Source of the DNA: a bacterium
Lineage (GTDB): Bacteria; Krumholzibacteriota; Krumholzibacteriia; WVZY01
Length of the DNA stretch: 6,239 nucleotides
Assembly: GCA_027296025.1 (NCBI GenBank)
Contig: JAPUJU010000033.1
Coordinates: forward strand, 1 to 6,239
Reading direction: 5' to 3'
Shown here: piece after piece, positions 1 through 5,711 of the stretch
How the letters are laid out: each line of letters begins with the position of its first letter
Numbering within the stretch: position 1 is the first letter of the stretch
Program-made: the position numbers and the translations under genes
Notes under the pieces: model-generated
Told to the model about the DNA's origin: nothing
Database searches by the model: none
What the model saw: only the letters and a program-made list of their open reading frames with translations

Positions 1-8
1 GACCGTGA
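1..8 (+). CDS. Possible 3' end of upstream gene (mreC expected)
   Basis: The bases GTGA at 5-8 provide both the GTG start of mreD and a TGA stop at 6-8 in another frame. This 4-base overlap is typical of translationally coupled genes, and mreC is the usual neighbour upstream of mreD. Only one sense codon (CCG) lies in the window, so the identity comes from gene order, not from sequence. Confidence 0.35.
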
Positions 9-508
9 GATACCTGCATCTGTTGTTCGCATCGTTCGTCTTCCTGCTGATGCAGATGGTGCTTGCGCCGAAAATCGCCATCGGCCAGATTGCGCCCGAC
101 TTTTCGCTTCTGCTCGTCGCCTATCTGGCGATCAACCGCGGTGCAATTCCGGGGTCGGTCGCGGGGTTCTTCGTCGGATTCGTCCAGGATCTCCTTAATC
201 CGGAACTCTTGGGCCTCAATGCGCTTACAAAGAGTGTGATCGGCTACGCTATGGGAATCGCGGGCTCGAAAGGTGAACCGGGCGCCGTGCCGTTTCTGGC
301 CGCGCTTCTAGCTGTTTCGGCGGCCGCGCACGATTTCCTCTATTTGCTTGTCTACACCGACTTGAACATCGGGCGGTTCCTTGTCATATTCTTCACGGTA
401 GCCCTGCCGTCTGCACTCTACACGGCGATCGTGGGGGTGGTGGTCCACAAGATCGCGTTGTATTCGGAGGCCAAGGTGGTGAAGTCCTTTGGGAAAGCGC
501 GACTCTAG
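5..508 (+). CDS. mreD: Rod shape-determining protein MreD
   Basis: MreD is a small inner-membrane protein of the elongasome that works with MreB and MreC to guide lateral cell-wall synthesis in rod-shaped cells. The 167-residue product matches the usual family length and is almost wholly hydrophobic, with about five membrane segments (roughly residues 4-21, 30-44, 48-64, 92-118 and 124-150). The family core is visible: a PDF motif near residue 31 after the first helix, then an AYLAINRG segment, a GFxxGFVQDLL motif at about 54-64, and GLNALTKSVIGY at about 70-81. The GTG start at base 5 is chosen because the first helix begins at once and because it fits a GTGA overlap with an upstream stop. 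The short basic C-terminus overlaps the start of mrdA, as expected in an mreBCD-mrdAB operon. Identity is secure from motifs plus context. Confidence 0.93.
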   Translation: MRYLHLLFASFVFLLMQMVLAPKIAIGQIAPDFSLLLVAYLAINRGAIPGSVAGFFVGFVQDLLNPELLGLNALTKSVIGYAMGIAGSKGEPGAVPFLAALLAVSAAAHDFLYLLVYTDLNIGRFLVIFFTVALPSALYTAIVGVVVHKIALYSEAKVVKSFGKARL

Positions 509-2399
509 AGACGAACGGCGTGGCAAGAGTGCAATACGACGGCTCATGTTCCTGGTCGTCGCGACCCTCCTCGTCCTCGCCGGTCGGCTCTTTTCACTAC
601 AGTACATTCACCACGATTACTACTGGAGATATGCCGAAGAAAACAAGCTTCAACGCCAACGAATCGTCGCACCGCGGGGGCTGATCAAGGATCACAACTC
701 GGTCGTTCTCGTGGACAACGTGCCCCGCTTCAAAGTTATCGTTCCGTCGCGCGACCCGTCGCACGTTCGGGAGACGGTGTTCCGACTGGGCGAGTATCTG
801 CCACTGGATACGACGAATGTCTTTTCGCGGTACCAGGCGTGGTCGAAGCGGAACGGAACGTTGCCGTTTCCGATTATTCCGAATGCGAACAAGCTGCAGA
901 TTTCCTTCGTTCGTGAGAACTACGACGTGTTCCCGACGCTCCGGGTCGAAACGAGTTCGCAGAGGCGGTACCGCAACGGCGAGTTGGCCTCGCACCTTCT
1001 CGGGTACGTCGGTGAGGTCAGTAATCGATTCCTCTCGCAGACGACGCGGCGTGGATACTTCGCCGGAGATCTGATCGGGAAGATCGGGATCGAGGAGATC
1101 TGCGAGGAGTTTCTCCGCGGCGAGGACGGACAGCGCGTCGTTGCCGTGACGGCACACGGGACGGTTCTCGGAGAGCTCAACGAACTCACGCGAGCGCCGG
1201 TGCCGGGTCGTGACGTGTTGCTTACGATCGACACGCGCCTGCAGGGCCGTCTGGAGTCCCTTATCGAACCGTGGAAGAGCGGCGCTGCCGTGGTCATGGA
1301 CGTGAATGATGGATCGATCCTCGCCGCGGTCAGCCTTCCCAATTTTGATCCAAATAAGTTTGCGCGGGGGATGCGCCAGGCCGACTGGAGCGAGTTGTTC
1401 AATGCGGAGTCCAAGCCGCTGTTCAACCGCTTTCTGCGGGCCACCTATCCGCCCGGGTCCACTTTGAAAATAATAAGCGCTCACGCCAATCTAGAGCACC
1501 GAATCGAAGATCCCAACGACGCCATCGTTTTTTGCATCTCCGCTCATCGGTTCGGCAACCGTGTTTACAAATGCTGGAAGAAGGGTGGGCACGGCTGGAT
1601 GAATCTAATGAACGGTTTTGTCGAATCGTGTGACTCCTACTTCTACAAAATTGGGGAAGGCATCGACGTCGATGAGCTGGCGGCCTCCGCGAGGGGCTAC
1701 GGTCTTGGAGCGCGAACCGGAATCGACATGCCCGGCGAAGTTCGCGGGCTCGTTCCCGACCGAAAGTACTACAACCGGCGTTACGGCGAGAAAAAGTGGA
1801 CGCAGGGATACGTTCTGAACATCGTCATCGGGCAGGGAGAGTTTCTGGTCAGCGTTTTGCAAATGGTCCGTGTCGCGGCCTCCGTTGCAAACGGAGGGCA
1901 TCTGGTACAGCCCCATGTGATCAAGCAGGTCGACGGCGAGAGCGAGGGGGTGTATCGCCGCCGGCGCGTGGCCAATACGAACGCAACCATTATTACGTTT
2001 CTCCAGCAGGCCATGGAGGGGGTCGTGCAGGGTCAGAGCGGGACCGGGCGGGCGAGCCGTATCCGGGGAATCACGGCCGCCGGCAAGACAGGAACGTCGC
2101 AGAACCCGCACGGCGACGACCACGCCTGGTTCGTTGGCTACGCGCCGTCCGATGAGCCTGAAATCGCCGTCGCGATCATCGTGGAGAACGCGGGCCACGG
2201 CGGCGCTGTGGCAGCCCCGATCGCCGGCAAGTTCTATATGGAATACTTCAAGGACCGGATCGTAGTGACCCAGAGAGTTGCACCGCCTCCGAAGCCGCCC
2301 GTAAAGGTTGAAACGAAACCGGTCGAGATTGTCATCGAACCGATCGACCTCGACGTTGTACCGCTGGCGCCGGCGAGTACGGAAGGGGACAGCCTGTGA
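489..2399 (+). CDS. mrdA: Penicillin-binding protein 2, elongasome peptidoglycan DD-transpeptidase
   Basis: PBP2 crosslinks peptidoglycan during cell elongation, as the class B partner of RodA in the periplasm. At 636 residues it is close to the E. coli protein in length. In order it has a basic cytoplasmic tail (1-18), one membrane anchor (about 20-36), the RG-I-D-N motif of the pedestal domain (63-70), the dimerisation/pedestal segment with LGYVGEVS (171-178) and GKIGIEE (197-203), and the transpeptidase domain. Active-site motifs are STLK with nucleophile Ser324, SCD (380-382, the PBP2 form of SxN) and KTGT (533-536). Cys349, Cys362, His368 and Cys381 form a likely metal site. A proline- and valine-rich tail follows about residue 597. 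The TTG start at 489 gives a 20-base overlap with mreD and a normal charged tail, with weak AAGGTGG-type pairing upstream. ATG at 546 is an in-frame alternative but would begin inside the anchor and lacks a clear ribosome site. The function is secure; the start is moderately sure. Confidence 0.96.
   Translation: MGKRDSRDERRGKSAIRRLMFLVVATLLVLAGRLFSLQYIHHDYYWRYAEENKLQRQRIVAPRGLIKDHNSVVLVDNVPRFKVIVPSRDPSHVRETVFRLGEYLPLDTTNVFSRYQAWSKRNGTLPFPIIPNANKLQISFVRENYDVFPTLRVETSSQRRYRNGELASHLLGYVGEVSNRFLSQTTRRGYFAGDLIGKIGIEEICEEFLRGEDGQRVVAVTAHGTVLGELNELTRAPVPGRDVLLTIDTRLQGRLESLIEPWKSGAAVVMDVNDGSILAAVSLPNFDPNKFARGMRQADWSELFNAESKPLFNRFLRATYPPGSTLKIISAHANLEHRIEDPNDAIVFCISAHRFGNRVYKCWKKGGHGWMNLMNGFVESCDSYFYKIGEGIDVDELAASARGYGLGARTGIDMPGEVRGLVPDRKYYNRRYGEKKWTQGYVLNIVIGQGEFLVSVLQMVRVAASVANGGHLVQPHVIKQVDGESEGVYRRRRVANTNATIITFLQQAMEGVVQGQSGTGRASRIRGITAAGKTGTSQNPHGDDHAWFVGYAPSDEPEIAVAIIVENAGHGGAVAAPIAGKFYMEYFKDRIVVTQRVAPPPKPPVKVETKPVEIVIEPIDLDVVPLAPASTEGDSL
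2381..2389 (+). promoter_or_regulatory. Ribosome binding site of rodA
   Basis: A purine run GGAAGGGGA inside the last codons of mrdA lies 6 bases before the GTG at 2396. It supports that GTG as the rodA start and implies coupled translation with mrdA. Confidence 0.7.
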
Positions 2400-3643
2400 G
2401 AGGTCGCCGGGATTTCGACACGCTTCTACTGATCGCGACCGGGCTCCTCTGCGCGATCGGGTTGAGCCTCATCTATTCTGTCTTTCATCCGGGACAAACG
2501 GGCAGTGTGGAAGGTGAATCATCGACATACTTCAGCCGGCAACTCCTGTGGATGGGGTTCGGCGTGATCGCGTTGCTCATCGGCTACGCGATTCCATTCC
2601 GTTACTTCGAAACGCTCGCGTACGTATCATACTTCCTATGTCTCGTTCTGCTCGTACTGGTCCTTTTCATCGGCAGCGGAGCGGCGGGGCGCTGGATCGA
2701 GATCGGCCCTGTCCGGATTCAGCCTTCGGAGTTCGCGAAGATCGCGTTGCTGCTCGTCTGGGGAAGGGTCCTCGCGGGGCAGAGGGGCCACAACCGCCCG
2801 AGCAAGGTACTCCCGGTACTCGGGTTGCTGATCGTTCCGTTTCTGCTTGTACTGAAGCAGCCTGACCTCGGCACCGCCATCGTTTTCTTCGTGATGCTTC
2901 TTCCGGTACTGTACTGGCGAGGTGTGAAAGGCCATTTGATTTTCTACACGCTTTCCCCGTTCGTTGCTGGCCTGTTGATTCTTTACGGCGAGGAGCTGGG
3001 TACGACCCGGAACCCGTGGCCGTTCGGTATCTACATCGTGCTCATTTTTGTCGTCGCCTACATTCGGCGCTCGAACCTTCAGGAAAATATTCTACTCGTC
3101 GGGGCGAACCTGGGTGTCGGCCTGTTTCTCCCGATTGTCTGGGGAAACCTGAAAGCGTATCAGCAGCGGCGGCTCCTGAACTTCCTGGATCCCGAAGTGG
3201 ACAAGCTAAGTGCGGGATGGCAGGTGTTTCAGTCCAAAATCGCGATTGGCTCCGGTGGACTTACGGGAAAGGGTTACATGGAAGGAACACAAAAAGCGCT
3301 TGAGTTTCTTCCCGCCAAACACACCGACTTTATCTTTTCAGTTCTGGGAGAGGAAGTGGGATTTGCAGGAGCGCTCTTCGTGCTTTTTCTTTTCGCCGTG
3401 CTGATCTACCGGGCGCTGATTATCGCTGCCAAAGCGAAGAGTGAGTTTGCAAGCACTGTCTGCCTCGGAATTGCCACGTACTTCTTCTTCCAGGTTGTCA
3501 CAAACGTGGCCATGACAATCGGAATGGCACCCGTTGCAGGGATTCCACTGCCGTTCCTGAGCTACGGGGGAAGCTCCCTCGTAGTCAGTTGCTTCTTTGT
3601 CGGCTTTCTACTAAATTGTAGTGTGCGCTGGTACGAATACTAG
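2396..3643 (+). CDS. rodA: SEDS peptidoglycan glycosyltransferase RodA
   Basis: RodA is the SEDS-family membrane enzyme that polymerises lipid II into glycan strands for elongation, paired with PBP2. The start GTG overlaps the mrdA stop by 4 bases (GTGA). Family signatures are clear: GRWIEIGPVRIQPSEFAK (98-115), KQPDLGTA (154-161), a QRRLLNFLDP stretch (257-266), QSKIAIGSGGLTGKG (279-293), FLPAKHTDFIFSVLGEE (304-320) and PLPFLSYGGSS (385-394). Asp311 in HTDF matches the aspartate shown to be essential in other RodA proteins. The protein has 415 residues, against about 370 in E. coli. The surplus lies between KQPDLGT and the QQRR motif, where I count three hydrophobic helices (about 180-198, 209-224 and 231-249) instead of one, for about 12 membrane segments in all. 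The HTDF/GEE form and the mrdA neighbour favour RodA over the division paralogue FtsW. Confidence 0.96.
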   Translation: MRGRRDFDTLLLIATGLLCAIGLSLIYSVFHPGQTGSVEGESSTYFSRQLLWMGFGVIALLIGYAIPFRYFETLAYVSYFLCLVLLVLVLFIGSGAAGRWIEIGPVRIQPSEFAKIALLLVWGRVLAGQRGHNRPSKVLPVLGLLIVPFLLVLKQPDLGTAIVFFVMLLPVLYWRGVKGHLIFYTLSPFVAGLLILYGEELGTTRNPWPFGIYIVLIFVVAYIRRSNLQENILLVGANLGVGLFLPIVWGNLKAYQQRRLLNFLDPEVDKLSAGWQVFQSKIAIGSGGLTGKGYMEGTQKALEFLPAKHTDFIFSVLGEEVGFAGALFVLFLFAVLIYRALIIAAKAKSEFASTVCLGIATYFFFQVVTNVAMTIGMAPVAGIPLPFLSYGGSSLVVSCFFVGFLLNCSVRWYEY

Positions 3644-3664
3644 TTTGTTAACGCTTCGGTTTGT

Positions 3665-3668
3665 GAGG
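3665..3668 (+). promoter_or_regulatory. Ribosome binding site of lgt
   Basis: GAGG lies 8 bases before the TTG at 3677 in the 33-base gap after rodA. With the MHP N-terminus typical of Lgt, it supports the rare TTG start over any later ATG. Confidence 0.65.
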
Positions 3669-3676
3669 TCGATTAT

Positions 3677-4501
3677 TTGCACCCCGTTCTGATCAAAATC
3701 GGTTGGTTCAACATTTACTCTTTCGGGTTCATGCTGGCGGTGAGTTTTCTCGTCGGTATCTACATGAGCACACGCCGGGCGAAGACGTTCGGAGTGGACC
3801 CTCAGTATATTCTCGACTTGAGTGTGTACATCATTCTTGCCGGCGTCATCGGTTCGCGACTTCTCTACGTTGTCTTTCACCTCGACGAATACCGCAGCCT
3901 GGTCGATGTGTTTGCCCTGTGGCAGGGTGGCGCGACGCTTTATGGCGGATTCCTGTTGTCGATCTTCGTGATCTACGTGTTCACGAAGAAGCGCAACCTC
4001 GACTACCTGCTGGTTGCCGACATTGTCTCTCCGGCGCTCGCGCTCGGCATCATGCTGACGCGCGTGGGGTGTTTTCTAAGCGGCTGTTGCTACGGCAAGC
4101 CAACTGAGCTCGCGTGGGGCGTCGTGTTTCCCCCCGATTCCGCCGCGGGTGTGTATGCGAGACAGATAGCCGCAAGCTATCCGGTCGAAGCCGTGGCCCT
4201 GCATCCGACGCAGCTCTACGCGTCGTTCTTCGGGATGGTGACACTCCTTTTTCTGTTGCTGTTTCGGAACAAGCTGACGAAACGAGGCAGCACGTTCGGC
4301 GCATTGCTGATGCTCTATGGGACGTTCCGTTTCACCCTGGATTTCTTTCGCTTTTACGAAGGCAACATGCGGGTTCTTCTGGATCTGTCCCTGAACCAGT
4401 GGATCAGTCTCGGAATGTTCGGTGTCGGTCTTTTCTTCGTTCTACGCAGGACGAACGTAAAAACGGTGCCGGTCGCTTTATCGCAAAGCGGCCAGAAATA
4501 G
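3677..4501 (+). CDS. lgt: Prolipoprotein diacylglyceryl transferase
   Basis: Lgt transfers a diacylglyceryl group from phosphatidylglycerol to the lipobox cysteine of prolipoproteins in the inner membrane, the first step of lipoprotein maturation. The 274-residue product begins MHPVLIKIGW, the usual Lgt N-terminus, which supports the TTG start. About seven membrane segments are visible (roughly 13-31, 47-66, 88-103, 110-128, 178-196, 205-220 and 240-256). Conserved parts include GVIGSRLLYVVF (56-67), WQGGATLYGG (82-91), the loop RVGCFLSGCCYGKPT (129-143), HPTQLY (176-181) and RFTLDFFR (218-225). Arg129 and Arg218 match the essential Arg143 and Arg239 of E. coli by motif. Tyr89 stands where E. 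coli has His103, and the usual GNFxNGE loop reads GCFLSGCC, a variant I recall from several non-proteobacterial phyla. It lies 33 bases after rodA, so it is probably in the same transcript. Identity is secure. Confidence 0.95.
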   Translation: MHPVLIKIGWFNIYSFGFMLAVSFLVGIYMSTRRAKTFGVDPQYILDLSVYIILAGVIGSRLLYVVFHLDEYRSLVDVFALWQGGATLYGGFLLSIFVIYVFTKKRNLDYLLVADIVSPALALGIMLTRVGCFLSGCCYGKPTELAWGVVFPPDSAAGVYARQIAASYPVEAVALHPTQLYASFFGMVTLLFLLLFRNKLTKRGSTFGALLMLYGTFRFTLDFFRFYEGNMRVLLDLSLNQWISLGMFGVGLFFVLRRTNVKTVPVALSQSGQK

Positions 4502-4520
4502 CCACCGCGCATGTGTGATG

Positions 4521-4525
4521 GGAGG
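4521..4525 (+). promoter_or_regulatory. Ribosome binding site of comF-family gene
   Basis: GGAGG lies 5 bases before ATG 4531. It fixes this ATG as the start even though it gives a longer N-terminus than usual. ATGs at 4511 and 4518 are out of frame. Confidence 0.75.
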
Positions 4526-4530
4526 TCGGG

Positions 4531-5478
4531 ATGCGGTGCGCCCCCTGGTGGTTGGGTTCTTTCGCGACATTTTTTCTGGACCGCACTACGGCGGCCAGGG
4601 GCCTTTCTGTGATTGTTCGAGCCGGGGGTTCTCTGCTGACCGGGTTCGTTCAGTGCGTCACCGATTTTCTGATAGAAGATGCCTGTGGGATCTGCGGGCG
4701 CGAGTCCGATACGGGGCCCGGAGCGATCACGCCTCGCGAAGCACGGCCGTTCGCCGATCCAGTCACCGTTCGGTTTGTCGGGCCGCTGCCGATCCGGAAC
4801 CGACCGTTTTGCCGAGCGTGCCTGGGAGAACTTGAGCCCGCCCGGCGCACCGGGACGCTGGGTTACCGGGATGGGTGTGGCGCTGTCCGCACCCAATCGG
4901 ACGCACGGTTCGAGCCCGAAGGGGCGCCTCCCCACGGCGGGCTCCCCGCGACCGGCGCGAGCGCCGGCGGGAATCCAAGGAGCGACGCCATTCCGGTGGT
5001 GGCGCCGTTCATGACGAACGATCCTGTGTTGAAAATTGTCCACCTGGCCAAGTTCGCCGGTTACCGTGAACTGATTGGGCCCATGGCCCGGGCGATCGGC
5101 ACGCGCACCCCCCGGGTTGCAACCTCAAGGGTCACCGTCATGGTGCCCGTGCCATTGTGGCGGGGCGAAAAGAGGCGGCCCCTCGACCACGCGGCCGAAC
5201 TTGCGAGGGCTCTCTCGGTGGTGTCGGGCATCCCCGTGTTGGAGAACAGCTTGATCAAGACCCGGCAGACTGTGCGCCAGTCCGTCACCGCGCCCGACCG
5301 GCGAGCCGCAAATATCCGGGGTGCGTTCAGATTTGCCGGCCGTTCGCTCATGGGGACGAACGTCTGGCTCGTCGACGACCTCGTCACCACAGGGGCCACC
5401 GCGGGCGCGTGTGCGGCAGTTTTGCTCGGCGCGGGGGCCGAAAATGTCGGTGTTTTGTGCTTCGCCCGGTCGCTGTAA
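4531..5478 (+). CDS. ComF-family phosphoribosyltransferase-like protein, expanded form
   Basis: ComF-family proteins join an N-terminal zinc ribbon to a type I phosphoribosyltransferase fold. Some are needed for DNA uptake in competent cells and others for growth on DNA; the exact reaction here is unknown. Visible parts are a zinc-type pair CGIC (52-55) and CRAC (94-97), the segment VLKIVHLAKFAGYREL (166-181) matching the family LIH-LK--G-REL motif, VPVPLW (205-210), RQTVRQSVTAPDRRAANIRGAF (245-266) with the conserved QxxR-N-R-AF pattern, and the PRPP-binding loop VWLVDDLVTTGAT (278-290). The protein has 315 residues, against about 230-240 for the family. The excess is about 30 residues before the first helix and a Gly/Pro/Ala-rich linker at about 105-155. 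The second CxxC pair often found there is reduced to a lone Cys116. It starts 29 bases after lgt with a good ribosome site, so it is probably the last gene of the operon. Base composition is more G+C rich than its neighbours, most of all in the linker. Confidence 0.85.
   Translation: MRCAPWWLGSFATFFLDRTTAARGLSVIVRAGGSLLTGFVQCVTDFLIEDACGICGRESDTGPGAITPREARPFADPVTVRFVGPLPIRNRPFCRACLGELEPARRTGTLGYRDGCGAVRTQSDARFEPEGAPPHGGLPATGASAGGNPRSDAIPVVAPFMTNDPVLKIVHLAKFAGYRELIGPMARAIGTRTPRVATSRVTVMVPVPLWRGEKRRPLDHAAELARALSVVSGIPVLENSLIKTRQTVRQSVTAPDRRAANIRGAFRFAGRSLMGTNVWLVDDLVTTGATAGACAAVLLGAGAENVGVLCFARSL
4937..4971 (+). repeat. GC-rich overlapping palindromes inside the comF-family linker
   Basis: Two inverted repeats sit side by side in the linker-coding part: GCGGG-CTC-CCCGC at 4937-4949, and CCGGCGC-GA-GCGCCGG at 4952-4967, which extends to CCCG (4945-4948) and CGGG (4968-4971) with a 3-base bulge. 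The two structures compete for the same bases. There is no T-run, so this is not a terminator. It may simply reflect a GC-rich low-complexity linker. Confidence 0.5.
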
Positions 5479-5488
5479 CGTATTTGAC

Positions 5489-5517
5489 TTGACAGGATTA
5501 GCGACCAAAGGTATGCT
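5489..5517 (+). promoter_or_regulatory. Sigma-70-type promoter upstream of gap
   Basis: A perfect -35 hexamer TTGACA (5489-5494) is followed by a 17-base spacer and TATGCT (5512-5517), which keeps the key first, second and last bases of the -10. A second overlapping TTGACT (5484-5489) has no -10 at proper spacing. The expected transcription start is near 5524. It lies 10 bases after the comF-family stop and points toward gap. Confidence 0.75.
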
Positions 5518-5543
5518 ATGGACACCCGTCGACGCGCTAATCT

Positions 5544-5577
5544 CTCGCGCTGGCTCGACTGAGCCGCGAGTTTTTTT
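5544..5577 (+). terminator. Rho-independent terminator or attenuator
   Basis: The arms CTCGC (5544-5548) plus GGCTC (5552-5556) pair perfectly with GAGCC (5561-5565) plus GCGAG (5566-5570). The loop is 4 bases (GACT) and there is a 3-base bulge GCT on the left arm. Seven T residues follow at once (5571-5577). It could end the mre-comF transcript. It also lies downstream of the promoter at 5489-5517, so any transcript from that promoter must read through it to reach gap. Confidence 0.85.
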
Positions 5578-5609
5578 GTGCGTGACATCCGCCAGACTTT
5601 TTACCAATC

Positions 5610-5624
5610 GGTCGTTGCACGACC
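5610..5624. promoter_or_regulatory. Operator-like dyad with flanking ACCAAT repeats
   Basis: GGTCGT-TGC-ACGACC is a 15-base dyad with perfect 6-base arms. Direct copies of ACCAAT begin at 5603 and 5622, 19 bases apart, and the second overlaps the right arm. It could be a repressor or activator site, or a small hairpin in the leader RNA. No known regulator is recognised. Confidence 0.4.
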
Positions 5625-5649
5625 AATATGTGAATTCTTTAACTTGATG

Positions 5650-5698
5650 CCGGGCGACATCGTGCGGTCTCGCTGAAGGGTCGAGTGCCGTTGCCCGG
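5650..5698 (+). promoter_or_regulatory. Leader RNA hairpin reaching into the gap Shine-Dalgarno
   Basis: CCGGGCGAC (5650-5658) pairs with GTTGCCCGG (5690-5698) over 9 bp, including one G-T wobble. The interior can fold further through CTCG (5669-5672) with CGAG (5682-5685) and GG (5666-5667) with CC (5688-5689). Bases 5697-5698 are the first two of the gap ribosome site. The element may modulate translation. It matches no riboswitch class I recognise. Confidence 0.45.
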
Positions 5699-5703
5699 AG
5701 GAG
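5697..5703 (+). promoter_or_regulatory. Strong ribosome binding site of gap
   Basis: GGAGGAG followed by an 8-base A-rich spacer precedes ATG 5712. Its strength fits a highly expressed glycolytic gene. Confidence 0.85.
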
Positions 5704-5711
5704 AAAACAAG

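Noticed and set aside
597..1484. Long 295-codon open frame on the - strand opposite mrdA
   Set aside because: It lies wholly within mrdA, whose active-site motifs prove the + strand frame. Its product is Arg/Pro/His-rich with no recognisable domain, as expected from the antisense of a GC-rich gene.
3648..3662. AACGCTTCGGTT hairpin between rodA and lgt
   Set aside because: Only about 3 bp can pair and no T-run follows. It does not qualify as a terminator.
4354..5043. 229-codon open frame on the - strand across the lgt/comF junction
   Set aside because: It is an antisense shadow of two identified genes, with GC-rich low-complexity translation.
5518..5562. 14-codon leader-peptide-like frame with three Arg codons in a row, ending in the terminator loop
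   Set aside because: Its ATG lies directly after the -10 box, upstream of the expected transcription start near 5524, and it has no ribosome site. A true attenuator peptide would need a start further upstream.
5615..5643. Second promoter TTGCAC / TTTAAC with 17-base spacer
   Set aside because: Only 3 of 6 and 4 of 6 consensus matches, and it overlaps the dyad. Too weak to list, although it would matter for the attenuation idea.
5513..5647. 44-codon + strand frame running through the terminator and dyad
   Set aside because: It has no ribosome site and begins inside the -10 box. Its composition looks non-coding.
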